Assembly (NCBI GenBank): GCA_949358305.1
Contig: OX442314.1
Coordinates: 19,957,060-20,021,059 of the forward strand
Reading direction: 5' to 3'
Length of the DNA: 64,000 nt
From: Strigamia acuminata
Lineage: Eukaryota > Arthropoda > Chilopoda > Geophilomorpha > Linotaeniidae
Part shown: piece by piece, positions 1 to 12,045 of the stretch
How positions within the stretch are numbered: position 1 is the first letter of the stretch
How the letters are laid out: each line of letters starts with the position of its first letter
Made by a program: the position numbers and the translations under genes
The notes under the pieces: generated by a model
The model's database searches: none
What the model was told of the DNA's origin: nothing
What the model saw: the letters and a program-made list of their open reading frames with translations, nothing else

Positions 1-2139
1 CGAGGTATGCGTGCAGCCAAATATTCAAATATCTCTCACTTTAAACGCATTAGCTTACTTGTCTTGGGAATGAAATATCTCCAGATGGCCCGCTTTACAA
101 TTGCCAGACCTCGAAAACAAAATTCAACCAAAGATTCAACCAAAAACCAGCTAATTATTAATTACAGGTTCAAGTAATAGAGTATCTGGTTAATTTTCCT
201 TTTGTCTTCTAGTTCAACGTGTAATTGTATTGACTGACGTCATTAATTGATTTACATGGCACTAATGAATTGCTTGGTTTAATTTATTTTCCCTAGGCAC
301 ACTCAACTAACAACATCAACATTACGCTCTAAAACATTTCATTAAATCACCTCAAACTGGATTGTATATTTGCTTCGAATTTCTCGTCTTTTGTTTATTG
401 TATTTTCAGACGACTGAACATAAGACAAATTCATGCGACAGCTCTGCACGAGATTTCTTCTGCTCTAGTATTTACCGCTAACTTAACTTAAATTCAGTCA
501 ATGGAAACGTTTAAAAACAGTTACTGCTTTTGGTTCGGCAAATAAATATTGATAAACTAGCAGCGCCGACTTTATATTTTTTCTTCGAATCTGCAAAGTG
601 AAGTTCGTCAGCTGCGTCATGTGGCCAGAGCTCTGGCGCGGGCTGAGCCAGACAGGCGGCACTTTTGTTGGCTTGGCGAGTGTGTTGAATGTTGAGTTTG
701 GTTCGTTTTATAAGCTGTGTATCCGTGAATAATGTGTTTCGAATTTCTACTTCGTTTTTGGCATACCCAAATTGAAGAGTATCCTGTTAAATGCAAATAT
801 GTACGATTCTTTTCAACAAAATACCTATTATTTTCGTGCATAATGCATTCTATATGCAACAAAATGCAATTTTAAAAACAAATTTTAAAAAACGAAAAGT
901 TTTGGACTACGACTTCGTCTTCGGAGAAGAAAATGTAGCAAACAAACACTTGCAGTGCAAGTCCCATCCTCGAATCCCCCGGCAATCCACGGATGGCTCC
1001 CTTCGTACGAGTGTTTGAATTCCGGCGCACCGAGCTATCCGGTCCCCCCTTTATCATATGCCGCCAAAATTTGCTTCATTTCATGTCATATGAAAAGAAA
1101 AAAAGAAAAAAAAACAACAACACCACGGGAAAAAACGACAAGAACGGATTCGAACCGCGCGTCAAGCGTGAAAGATAAGTATCATACCATCAACCTTTGA
1201 TGTGGTCAAGTTAGGCTCTGAACTTTGTTTCTTATTTGTCTCGACATCCAGTTTTTTGGTGTACGTGTAGTAATCTGGCGGCAATATGCTGCACTGAGAA
1301 CGTCTTGATATCGTACCACAGATTGTAATTATAATATAATCTGTGATCATACGGTTTGCGAGCACATTTATGGTATACATTGCAGAAGCATATTCCAGTT
1401 CAAAATATTTTCGGTAAGTTTAAAATTCGAAGTAAGTTTGCGCATTTTAAAGACGATTCTTCAAAAACTCACCGAAACTGTTCAAATAGTCCCGGCGAAA
1501 ATCAAGTCGCAGAATCCCCAAATGTTTCCTAAAATCAAATAGACATTAATACACATCTTTCTAAATGAAACTTCATACACCTACTTGCTGACTTAGTTCA
1601 ACTTGCTAATATTCACGGTTTGCATCGATTTAACGGTTCTACATTTTAAAGCTAGGCTCCACGCACTGTCGAGCTTGGAACGTTTCTCACAGCGCCATTT
1701 TCAAAACGAAAAACGAACAAAAGACACCCGTTAGAACAGGTGGCGCCACTCTGTGACAAATAATTAAACCAATCTCCAGAATTCTCTCATAAATTCTCTT
1801 ATCTTTTCTCGTATAGCTACGCAGTGGCTTGAGGATAATGTCAAAACAAATTGCAGAAATTTTTTCTCGAGTTTTATTATCATTAAATTAAATTTATTGT
1901 GAAATAAATTAATTTTAAAATCTTCCAGAAATTTCCAGCGAAATGTACTTTGACTATATTGCACATACAAGTTTCGAAATATAATAACATCTATTTAATC
2001 TGAAGTATTTCATTACGAATTATGACAGAACGCAATTAATAAAAATTCGGTGCAGAATTTATTTGTGTACATTTCTTAAACTTACATTTAAAACGTTAAA
2101 AATATTTCCTGCGTAAGTTAATTTACAATGTGCTTGAAC
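1..2139. other. Gene-free AT-rich flank
   Basis: I see no convincing coding exon here. The open frames are short, lack splice context and show no recognisable family. The only structured item is the tRNA-like sequence near 1.14-1.2 kb, listed separately. The stretch may contain the 5' flank of an unseen gene to the left. Confidence 0.5.
1139..1200 (-). other. tRNA-like sequence with a perfect Pol III B box
   Basis: On the minus strand the 11-mer GGTTCGAATCC (about 1145-1155) matches the RNA polymerase III B-box/T-loop consensus exactly. Upstream of it is a CTTTCAC heptamer like a tRNA-Glu anticodon loop, with a D-arm-like GGTTGATGG further 5'. The anticodon stem does not pair, and the acceptor stem pairs only in part. 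This is therefore a degenerate tRNA or the head of a tRNA-derived SINE, not a working tRNA gene. Confidence 0.35.
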
Positions 2140-2557
2140 TTATTGGAAATGCATGTAATAACCTTCTTTTTCCACTGTTTCTTGCATCAGAGGGCCAAGA
2201 TATTGGATAAGCATTTCGTACAGTTCCCTTTCCTCGGAGTCCGTTATGCTTGCAATCGAAAACAGATAGTTGAACCTCGGATTAACTTCCTTCATTTCTT
2301 TTATTTTTGCAATGATCTGTGGATTAATTTAAGAAAATGATTTCTTGAAAGTATAAAAGAATAATTAAAATTTTTACGTTACTGTCAGCATAACTCGAAC
2401 CAAATTTTCCAAATTCATCAAATAATTCTGTCAATTCGTCCAAAGTATTGCCCGTGATGTCTTCCTCGCCATACTTTGAAATCCTAAACGATGTTTGCCC
2501 ATAAACCGATAAAATATATGAACAGAGTACCAACGTTAAGCAAATTAACTTCAACAT
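2140..2557 (-). CDS. Small secreted protein, two exons
   Basis: Exon 1 runs from the ATG at 2557 down to 2378. Exon 2 runs from 2316 down to the TAA at 2140. The 61-bp intron has a GTAAAA donor and a CACAG acceptor and is phase 0. The product is about 118 residues. The first 21 (MLKLICLTLVLCSYILSVYGQ) form a clear signal peptide, so the mature protein of about 97 residues should be exported. It is acidic, has no cysteines in the mature part, and ends in a helix-prone region around LYEMLIQYLGPLMQ. I do not recognise the family. A TTG codon 12 nt upstream is in frame but is not needed, because the ATG places the signal peptide at the N-terminus. No neighbour suggests a function. Confidence 0.6.
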
Positions 2558-3732
2558 GTTGCGTATCAAAATTTGAGATGAAAATAAATTATTTCGAGTT
2601 GCGTCTCGCTAATGTAATTAAGGACTTATCTTCTTAATACCTTTTATGGTGCCATTTGATAGTTTTTATCAATTATATTTACATCAGAAATTGAGTTAAT
2701 AATTACGTGGAAGTTGATTACGTAATTATGTGCAATCTGAATAATCTCCACATTTCACAACTTCCTGGAAATTCAAAGGTTATAAGCAAATAGCAAAGTT
2801 TAATTTATTTATACGTCAACATGTTGTCTTATAACAACAAGTTTTATTATATTTTATATAAAAAAATGGTTGCATTTATAAAGTAAAGACATTTAAACTT
2901 GTATTTTTTAAACCAAATTTTACATGTAAAATTTTACCAAGTATAAACAAATTTAAATGACTATGAATGCACCTACCAGTAGTTGTTAAATCCTGGGCAG
3001 GTATATTCATATTGATTTATTGATTTTTCAAATAAATATAGGCCCGATTTGAGGGATACGAGTTAACATATGTATAAATAGATATTAAGTTTTTGTTTTA
3101 ATTCACTTTTGTTTACATATCCAAAAATATTATACTTTCGACTAAAATATTTATTGATAAAGCTTTACTCTACTTTTTCAGGGCTTTTAAATTTTTCCAC
3201 TCGCGACCCCTTTTTGGTCGAGAAATGTGTTCGCGGCCCTATACAGGTCTTTAAATGAAACATTTTTGCGACTCCCTGTTAGGACATCGGCTGCAGATAA
3301 AATGGCATAATAGTATTTACTGGGGCCGCTATTCCACGCGCGACATGGGTTGGCGCGACGTCGCGATCGTGGATACGTCCAACATTCGATGTTGTACCGG
3401 TAATTAATAACTGTAGCATCAAAACCCCGTTATCGACACCAATGTTATCCCTTCGCATCACTGCACAGAATGTAACACAAAGGTAAGCTTATAGCAACAC
3501 AATGCTATTTGCACAGTCAAATTTGACGCAGTAAGCATTTCCAGGAATTAGGAGATAGAATATGGAAGGGTTTACCGAGGAGGGAGATATATGAACATCA
3601 CAACCTCTCAACTTTATAGTGTATACCGTAATTCCCCAAATATATGGCCAATAGGGAATAATAAAAAAAAATTCAATTTTCAACACAGTTTATAGCTCCA
3701 GACTTTCCACTAAAAAGAGATTCTCCATTCCA
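2558..3732. other. AT-rich intergenic DNA
   Basis: No coding exon is supported. Around 3.18-3.30 kb is a patch (CAGGGCTTTTAAA then CGCGACCCC) resembling the end of a hAT-type element. I could not find its partner end. Confidence 0.4.
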
Positions 3733-4480
3733 TTAACAACTATACTCTGGCTTAACGTAAGTGGGTATCCAGTTCCTGTTCGTGTACCGCCTCCTGCTTG
3801 CGCATCTTGTCAAGCGTTTTTTGGCTGATGTGGCATAAACGCGCGTGCCATAATGCCTTTTCAGACACATGTTTGTCATTTGCCACCTTGGCATACTCAT
3901 TTCATGTCTCCAAAATGAACATATTCCCGCTCTTGACACTTTGTGCAATGGGCTTTCCAGTAGGATCAAGGATGTCGGCGGTTTTGTCATCGAAGACGAC
4001 CTTATATTGCCTTGTTGTCATCTTGAGAATGATACCCAGAGATTTCCCGGCAAAAAATTTGTTCCCAGTCCAGCCCTGCGTCCAAGTCCACGACGAACGC
4101 GTGATCTGGCAAGTTCTTGACCTGTGCGAGATTCGCAGTCGCTCTCGTCGATTTGGTAAGAAAACCACGTTGTGGAACTTGAGCTTGTGCAAGCTTTGCC
4201 ACTTCGTTGAGTTGGCCCTTTGGTCGCTCTCCAGATAGCATACCCAGCAGTTCTTGGCCAAGCGGTCAGATTTTGCCACATTCGTAGCAAATGACTTTCC
4301 TTTCGTTTCTCGATTTCCTTTCGTCGGAGTTTATCCCGGCTTGGGCCTTAAAAGCCGCTGTTGTTGCTATCGGTGCCCCTGGGGACGAGGTCCACTGGTC
4401 CTCAACAAGCATCACCCTCCGCAGATCCTCGAGCTTTGCGTCTGTTCGGGGCAACACAAATGTGTTAGATATTCCTATGT
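3733..4480 (-). pseudogene. Decayed Ty1/copia-type retrotransposon fragment
   Basis: Read on the minus strand, shifting frames give pieces of a copia polyprotein in the expected order. First comes a gag zinc knuckle beginning CYECGK (about 4270) with its remaining Lys-Asn-Cys in another frame. Next is a protease-to-integrase spacer. Last is a pre-integrase motif, WHARLCHISQKTLDKM (about 3780-3850), where the family has WHxRLGH. At least two frameshifts and several stops separate the pieces. No LTR is visible, so it is a dead fragment upstream of the neuroglian-like gene. Confidence 0.7.
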
Positions 4481-4669
4481 TCCATGGCGCTGAACCATTG
4501 ATTAAGATTTACTACCTATACTGATTAAAAAGCTATCAATAATCAACAAAACTCTTTGAATAACTTTCTTTGTCGTGCCGCTCTTTAATGCGTCGCTCTT
4601 TTCAGTGTTGCTCTTCTGAGCGATTGCTATTTCAGAGTCGCTCTTTCCAGCGTCGCAATTATTACCCTT

Positions 4670-4900
4670 CGTCTTTTTTTAAAGGCTTTTTTTTATTTAA
4701 CTTGACTTGAGTGTTTGTGTGTTTCAACTTCCAGTTTTCTTAATTTGGAAAAAAAAGAATTATAAAAGTAATATGGTTAAAATAAAAATTCCTGTCTGCT
4801 CATATATTTTGTTTTTTAATATTTAATATTTTATATAAAAGCCTTTTTCCAAAAACTTGGTTTTTAAAGGCTTTTATTTCTTCTTTACTTTTCATTGAAT
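4670..4900. repeat. Repeat with CTTTTTTTAAAGGCTTTT ends
   Basis: The sequence CTTTTTTTAAAGGCTTTTT at about 4674 and the related TTTTTAAAGGCTTTTA at about 4861 bracket an AT-rich body. The same motif recurs just after each copy of the duplicated neuroglian exon block (about 9150 and 12062). Part of the body (TTAAAATAAAAATTCCT) recurs near 12.40 kb. This is an unclassified dispersed element lying directly 5' of the first coding exon. Confidence 0.5.
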
Positions 4901-4951
4901 TTGAATTGAATTGAATTTTCTTTTCGTTTCAGGTTGTGACACTTGGAGATT

Positions 4952-7900
4952 ATGATGGATATGCCTCCAGTACACTGTCGATTTTGTGTACATTTACTTG
5001 TAGTATTTTGTGTTGTGAATTTCGTTAGTGCAGTCAGTAAGTATTTAAATAATATTTGAATAATATTTGAATAGTATTGAATGATTTTGAATTTGTAGTT
5101 CCTTCGCCGCCTACGATAATGAAAGAACCACCCTCCGATTATTTACTCTTCCAAGTGGCAGTGAAACAAGACGAGAGAGAGAAGCCTTTCATATTGGAAT
5201 GCGAAGCGTCGGGCGAACCACAGCCCACGTAAATATACATAACATAATATAATATAATATTGAGATTGAGATTGAGATTGAGTTTTGAGTTGTATTTTGA
5301 AGATATAAATGGACGAAAAGCGGGCAGCCGTTTCAGTGGCAGGCCTACGACGCTCGCATATCTCAGCAGCAGGGCAGTGGAACGCTGGTGGTGACGAACC
5401 CGACGGACGTGGACGAAGGCTACTACCAGTGCCTGGCCGAGAACGAGCACGGGACTGCGCTGTCGAACGGCGTATTCATGCGTAAATCGGAGTTAAATTC
5501 ATTTCCGGACGAGAAAACGCAAACGAAGACCGTGAACGAGGGTGAACCGCTCACCCTGGAATGCAGTCCGCCGACGGGTTTTCCAAAACCGACCATTTCA
5601 TGGATCCTGTTGGGACACCAGGGCACTTTACGCAAACTGAACAACCCCCGAATCACAATTGATCCTGAAGGCCAACTTCATTTCTCGAACGTAACCAGTG
5701 CCGATGTTTATGACCACCAAGACTACGCATGCTCGGCCTACAACATGTTTCGAAATGAGTACAAGTTCGGCAACAAGGTCAAATTAGATGTGATGTCGTC
5801 GGGAGGTTCAGCCGTATTGAAGCAACACGAACCCCTCTTGCAGTACGTCTCACCTCCGAACATTGTTACGTTTCGGGGTGATTCCGTGGATCTACATTGC
5901 ATTTTTGGTGGCACGTAAGTTTCATATCTCATTTCTCATTTCTTAATTTTTTAATTTGCTTTCAATTTACTAGTCCACTCCCTGAAATCCAGTGGAGGAA
6001 AAAGGGTAGAAAGCTGCCACCAGGACGTCATGTTTTTCTCAATTATGGTAAAACATTGCAGTTGAAGAAAGTTAGTTTCGAGGACAAAGGATTCTACGAA
6101 TGTTTGGTGACCAACGGGGTCGGTGTCCCTCAATCAAGATCGATGAATGTCCAAGTGCATGATGGTAAAGAAATCAAAGAAAATCAAGTCAAATCAAATC
6201 AAATTAAATCAAATTAATTAATAGCACGTCCACATTGGGTTTCCGTGCCGAACGACACGATCTCAGCGCTGGACGAAGATGTGGAATTCGAGTGCAAAGC
6301 AGCAGGGATCCCCGAACCAGAAATCAAGTGGTTCGTCAACGGCGTTTCGTTAACCGGTAACACATCAACACGTAGAAATTTGACACGAGCATTAACATTT
6401 TATCGCATTAAACAGAAGCGCCACCAAACCCACGAAGAAAAAACGTGAGTTCGACGATGATTCGGATCGAGAAATTACAGAAGTCCGACACCGCCGTGTA
6501 CCAATGTAACGCATCGAGCACAGTGGGCTACGTGTTTAAGAATTTCTACGTGAACGTTCTAGGTAATTGATGGAACGAAATTTCTTTTTTCTTTTGCTTG
6601 GCTAAATATATGCCTGTCTCGAACGTTAGCATTGCCGCCCACCATCGTGGAGCCACCTAAAGCCAACTACGAAACCGTCGACAGTTTGTCCATCACGCTA
6701 ACGTGTCGCGTGTTTGGTGCACCGAAGCCGCAGGTGGTTTGGAAACGGAACGAAAAGGAATTGACGGGCGGCAGATTCAACGTGCTCGACAGCGGAGATT
6801 TGGAAATCCGCAACGTGATCTTTGCAGACGCCGGACGCTATTCGTGCGAAGTGGAGAACTCTTTGGGAACGGTGCGTTCGCACCCGGAGGTCGGCTATCT
6901 CGAAGTGCGAGGTAAACACGAACGTTCTTTTATTTAGTTTCAATTTTTCTAGTTGAAATGCGTTTGATTTCAGAGAGGACGAGGATCACGGTTTTCCCGA
7001 TGGACTACGAAGTGCTGGCCGGCCAGTCGGCGACGTTTCGCTGTTATGCTAATACTGATTCGAATTTATCGCTGAGTATTCACTGGCTGAGCAACGGGCA
7101 ATTGATCGACTTTGACCAAGACCCCCGCATGTTCAAGGCGGCCGATTATTCACTCACTATCAGCAAAACGAGCGAACTTGACTCTGGCACGTACACGTGC
7201 GTCGCCAGCACGCGATTGGACAACGCCACTGCCAGTGCGACACTCTTCGTGCAAGGTGAGCAAGTAGTGCTAATAAGTACAACAAACATTCATTTTTCTC
7301 ATTTTTCTCATTTTTCTCATTTTTCTCATTTTTTCTCATTTTTTCTCATAGATATACCGAATCCGCCGCGAATGTTGGGCGTCCGATGCGAAGGCCTGTT
7401 CGCAAGAATCAAATGGCAACCGCAGGGAGACAACAGGGCACCGATCCTTAATTACAAGATCCAATACAATACTAGCTTCACGCCCGACAACTGGGAACAG
7501 TACTACGACGGCGTGCCGGCTACCGACCGCTCTTTCTCCGTCTCCATGAGTCCCTGGGCGAATTACACGTTCAGGGTGATCGCCCGAAACAAGATCGGCG
7601 ACAGTCTTGCCAGCGAGCATTCGGAGCCGTGCCATACACCACCAGACGTACCTTACAAGAACCCCGACAACGTAGTGGGTAAAGGAACTACGCCAACGAA
7701 ATTAGTCATTTCCTGGACGGTAAGTTTGGTGAAATGAAAATCTAGCTAACAACGGTATTTTACTTTGACCTCTCTCCCTCTTTCTCCAGGCTATGCCGCC
7801 GATCTAGCACAACGCACCCGAATTCATCTACCGTATTTACTACCGGTTGGACAAGCCCGGGTATCCCTGGTACAAACAGGTGGATATTTCGAATTGGGAG

Positions 7901-10900
7901 CAGGCTTCATATGAAGTAACGAACCCAGAGTCATTCCAGCGGTACAAATTCAAAGTCTTGACTATCAACAAGTTGGGTGAATCCCTCGTGGATGCGCGTG
8001 AGGTGATCGGCTGGTCCGGAGAAGATAGTGAGTTTGCTCTGAATGAATGAATCACCAAATAAACGAACGAATTGTTGTTGCAGCACCCCTGCAAGCGCCT
8101 CATACTTTCAGGTTGGTTAGAGTTGTCAACGGCAACACTGCAGACCTGGAATGGTACCCCGTGCAGCCGGATTCGTTGCGCGGACACTTGAAAGGTTACA
8201 AGATCGAGACGTGGTCGACGTTGGAAGGCGAGAAGCAGATGCGACAAACCTTCGTCTCTGCCGAGTGGGAGTCGGCTCGTGTTGAAACGTTTGTACCTTA
8301 CGCCATGAACAACGTGCGCGTGCGCGTGCTTAACGGCATGCACGAAGGACCTCCAACTCAAGTGATAACATTTCAGACTCCTGAAGGAGGTGAGTTTTGA
8401 AAAATGTAAAATCAAAATGTTTGTTTGTTTATTTGTTTGTTTGTTTCTAGTTCCGGGTCCTGTAACCTCGTTTGATGCCGTCCCAATGGGTTGCAATGCC
8501 CTCTATTTAATGTGGACGAAGCCAACGCGGCCCAATGGCATTCTCACGGGTTACAAAATAACGTACTCCAAGGTGGAACGTACTGAGGTGAAGCCGAAGA
8601 ATAAGAGCGAATTGCTCATCGACCAGTCGGAAACGCGTACGAAGCTCGGAAGTCTAGAGAAGAACACAAAGTACCGCGTCACCATCGCCGCCCTCACGTC
8701 GCAAGGCTCGGGCGTACCCTATTTCATCGAGGCTACTACCAAAAACATGCAGGAACCGCCTGCCAAACCCACCTTCAAGTGGTACCTCCTGCTGACCGCC
8801 GACGGTAAGGCGTCGGTCAGAGTCGTTTGGCTGCCGGACGTCCATCGTCATATAGGCAGTTATTTCTTCGTATACTACAGGAAGAAAGATTAATCATCAA
8901 TTCAATTTTTCAATTTTTTAATTTTCTTTTTCTTATTCTGATTCTTAAAGGTGATGGCGATTGGACCAAAACGGACGATGAGCATTTGTCAGATAACCTG
9001 TTGGTTGAAAATTTGGAACAGGGAACAATGTACGAAATGAAGGTTGTGGCCGTCGATGGGAGCTTCTACACTTCCAGCGATGAAGAAGAAATCGAAACTG
9101 TCGAAGTTGGTGCGTTGTGCAAATACTCTTTTTTCTTTCTTTCTTTCTTTTTTTAAAGGCTTTTTATAAAAGCTTTTATTAAAGACGGTGGCCCTCAAAA
9201 TTTCTAATGACAAAATATCTAAGAAACCGTTCATAAATTATGTAATGCAAATTTTGGATTTTTAGACCTCCTTCCCCCCCCACCCCAGTAACAAGGTCCT
9301 AAGTAATCCGCACACTCCCCCTAGGAAATTAATTAACAAAACTGACCACCTGCCCCCCCCCCCCCCCCCCCCAAATAATTTTGATACAAATTAAGTAATT
9401 TTCAATTTTAATTTAGGAATAATTTTTTAAAAATTTAATTTTCACACTTTTACATTTTTGTTAATATTGTTAAAATCAATAAGGTATTTTTTACTTTTTA
9501 AACTTCATCTTCCCGAGGCAAACTCATGTTTTTTCAATGTTCAATATTTCAATAATGTTAAGGCTTAATATTTGCCTGTCTCGAACGGTAGCATTGCTGC
9601 CCACCATCGTGGAACCACCTAAAGCCAACTACGAAGCCGTCGACGGTTTGTCCGTCACGCTCATGTGTCGCGTGTTTGGCGTACCGAAGCCGCAGGTGGT
9701 TTGGAAACGGAACGAAAAGGAATTGACGGGCGGCAGATTCAACGTGCTCGACAGCGGAGATTTGGAAATCCGCAACGTGATCTTTGCAGACGACGGACGC
9801 TACTCGTGCGAAGCGGAGAACTCTTTGGGAACGGTGCGTTCGCACCCGGAGGTCGGCTATCTCAAAGTGCGAGGTAAACACGAACGTTCTTTTGTTTTGT
9901 TCCAATTTTTCTAGTTGAAATGCGTTTGATTTCAGAGAGGACGAGGATCACGAGGTTCCCGATGGACCAGGAAGTGCTGGCCGGCGAGTCGGTGACGTTA
10001 AGCTGTAATGCTAATGCTGATCCGAATTTATGGCTGAGCTTTGACTGGCTGAGCAACGGGCAATTGATCGACTTCGACCAAGACTGCAACATGAAGAAGA
10101 TGGCCGATGGTTCACTCATTATCAAAATAATGGGCGAACTAGACTTTGGCACGTACACATGCGTCGCCAGCACGCGATTGGACAACGCCACTGCCAGTGC
10201 GACGCTCGTCGTGCAAGGTGAGCAAGTAGTGCTAATAAGTACTAACAAACATTCATTTTTCTCATTTTTCTCATTTTTTCTCAAAGATGTACCGAATCCG
10301 CCGCGAATGTTGGGCGTCCGATGCGACGGCCTGTTCGCAAGAATCAAATGGCAACCGCAGGGAGATAACATGGCACCGATCCTCAATTACAAGATCCAAT
10401 ACAATACTAGCTTCACACCCGACAACTGGAAACAGTACTACGACCGCGTACCGGCCACCGACCGCTCTTTCTCTGTCTCCATGAGTCCCTGGGCGAATTA
10501 CACGTTCAGGGTGATCGCCCGAAACAAGATCGGCGACAGTCTTGCCAGCGAGCATTCTGAGCCGTGCCATACACCACCAGACGTACCTTACAAGAACCCC
10601 CACAATGTAGTGGGTAAAGGAACTACGCCAACAAATTTAGTCATTTCCTGGACGGTGAGTTTGGTGAAATGAAAATCTAGCTAACAACGGTATTTAACTT
10701 TGGTCTCTCTCTCTCTTTCTCCAGGTTATGCCGCCGATCCAGCACAACGCACCCGAATTTATCTACCGCGTTTACTACCGGTTGGACAAGCCCGGACTTT
10801 CCTGGAACAAGCCGGTGGACATTTCGAATTGGGAGCAGGCTTCCTATCAAGTCACGATCCAAGAGAAATTCCAGCCATACAGAATCAAAGTCGAGGCTCT

Positions 10901-12045
10901 CAACCAGTTGGGTGAAACCTACGGTCATACGGTTGAGGTGATCGGCTGGCCCGGAGAAGATAGTGAGTTTGCACTGAATGAATGAATGAACAATGGAAAG
11001 AACGAATTGTTGTTGCAGTACCCCTGCAAGCACCTGATACTTTCAGGTTGCTTAGAGTTGTCAACGGTAACACTGCAGACCTGTCGTGGTACCCCGTGCA
11101 GCCGGATTCGGTGCGCGGACACTTGAAAGGTTACAAGATCGAGACGTGGTCGACGTTGGAAGGCGAGAAGCAGATGCGAGAAACCTTCGTCCCTGCCAAG
11201 AGCTCGTCGGCTCGTGTTGAAATGTTCGTACCTTACGCTGAAAACCACGTGCGCATGCGCGTGTTTAACGGCATGCACGAAGGACCTCCAACTCAAGTGA
11301 TAACATTTCGGACTCCCGAAGGAGGTAAGTTTTGAAAAATGTAAAATCAAAATGTTTGTTTGTTTATTTATTTGTTTGTTTCTAGTTCCGGATGCTGTAC
11401 CCTCGTTTGATGCCGTCCCGATGGGTTCCAATGCCCTCTATTTAATGTGGAAGAAGCCAACAAGGACCAATGGCATTCTCACGGGTTACAAAATAACGTA
11501 CTCCAAGGTAGAATGTACTGTAGTGAAGCCAGACAACGAGCGCAAATTGCTCATCGACCCGTCCGAAACGCGTACGAAGCTCGGAAGTCTGGAGACGAAC
11601 ACAGTGTACCGCGTCTCCATCGTCGCCCTCACATCGCAAGGCCAGAGCGGGATCCGTTCCATCGTGCTTATTACCAACAACATCCCGGAACCGCCTGCCA
11701 AACCCAACTTCACGTGGTACCTCATGCCGACCGCCGACTGTAAGGCGTCAGTCAGAATCGTTTGGCTGCCGGACATCCGTCGCCATACAGGCAGTTATTT
11801 CTTCGTATACTACAGGAAGAAAGGTTAATCATCAATTCAGTTTTTCAATTTTTCAATTTTCTTTTTTTTCATTCTGATTCTTAAAGGTGATGCCGATTGG
11901 ACCAAAACGGACGACGAACATTTGTCAGATAACCTGTTGGTTGAAAATTTGGAACCGGAGACAATGTACGAAATGAAGGTTGTGGCCGTCGATGGGAGCT
12001 TCTACACTTCCAGCGATGAAGAAGAAATCGAAACTGTCGAGGTTG
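4952..12045 (+). CDS. Neuroglian/L1-CAM-like cell adhesion protein (partial, internally duplicated)
   Basis: Exons: 4952-5036, 5099-5228, 5303-5914, 5974-6164, 6225-6356, 6416-6562, then seven exons present twice (6630-9109 and 9592-12045). Exons 1-6 encode 432 codons: signal peptide MMDMPPVHCRFCVHLLVVFC..., then Ig1 to Ig4 with their Cys/Trp and YxC motifs (for example DEGYYQC). The repeated block encodes Ig5, Ig6 and five FN3 domains with typical L1-family wording such as SPWANYTFRVIARNKIG and NTSFTPDNW. L1-family proteins bridge neurites and glia by homophilic binding. They normally end in one membrane span and an ankyrin-binding FIGQY tail, neither of which was found here. An acceptor at 4932 implies an upstream 5' UTR exon. 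Exon 6 can splice in frame to either block (phase 1), so a protein using only block 2 would be coherent. Family assignment is secure; the 3' end is unresolved. Confidence 0.9.
6630..9109 (+). pseudogene. Neuroglian-like exon block 1 (Ig5-Ig6-FN3 x5), damaged copy
   Basis: Exons: 6630-6911 (Ig5), 6974-7255 (Ig6), 7352-7719 (FN3-1 into 2), 7790-8027 (FN3-2), 8084-8389 (FN3-3), 8451-8888 (FN3-4 into 5), 8951-9109 (FN3-5). The exon lengths equal those of block 2 one for one and sum to 2073 nt (691 codons), phase 1 at both ends. There are two lesions. The codon at 7805-7807 is TAG where block 2 has CAG (Gln). The donor after 8888 is AT where block 2 has GT. The first truncates the product in FN3-2 and the second should prevent normal splicing of the last exon. 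The reading frame is otherwise well kept, so the damage looks recent, or the block is rarely used. Confidence 0.8.
9110..9591. other. Spacer between the two exon blocks
   Basis: Contains the TTTTTTTAAAGGC repeat (about 9150), a fragment resembling the ATAAATTACGTAACGC element at 12.56 kb (CATAAATTATGTAATGC at about 9232), and an 18-20 nt C run near 9354. No coding exon is visible. The acceptor before exon 7' is CGAACGGTAG ending at 9591. Confidence 0.6.
9592..12045 (+). CDS. Neuroglian-like exon block 2 (Ig5-Ig6-FN3 x5), intact copy
   Basis: Exons: 9592-9873, 9936-10217, 10287-10654, 10725-10962, 11019-11324, 11386-11823, 11887-12045. All seven are open, with GT donors and AG acceptors (exon 9' uses TCAAAG). 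Phases match exon 6 upstream and also the last exon of block 1, so block 2 could be an alternative to block 1 or could follow it. If the last donor (GTTG|gtgcg at 12046) is not used, translation runs about a dozen codons into TAA and would give a secreted form. A true downstream transmembrane exon was not seen before the next gene at 17.1 kb. This is part of the gene entered at 4952. Confidence 0.85.

Noticed and set aside
1162-1195. Functional tRNA-Glu gene
   Set aside because: CTTTCAC and the T-loop match, but the anticodon stem does not pair and the acceptor stem has mismatches.
3279-3686. Short minus-strand frames as genes
   Set aside because: No domain, signal peptide or splice support.
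7336-7635. Antisense open frame of 99 codons over the FN3 exon
   Set aside because: Shadow of the strongly conserved sense frame; the same shadow appears in the duplicated block.
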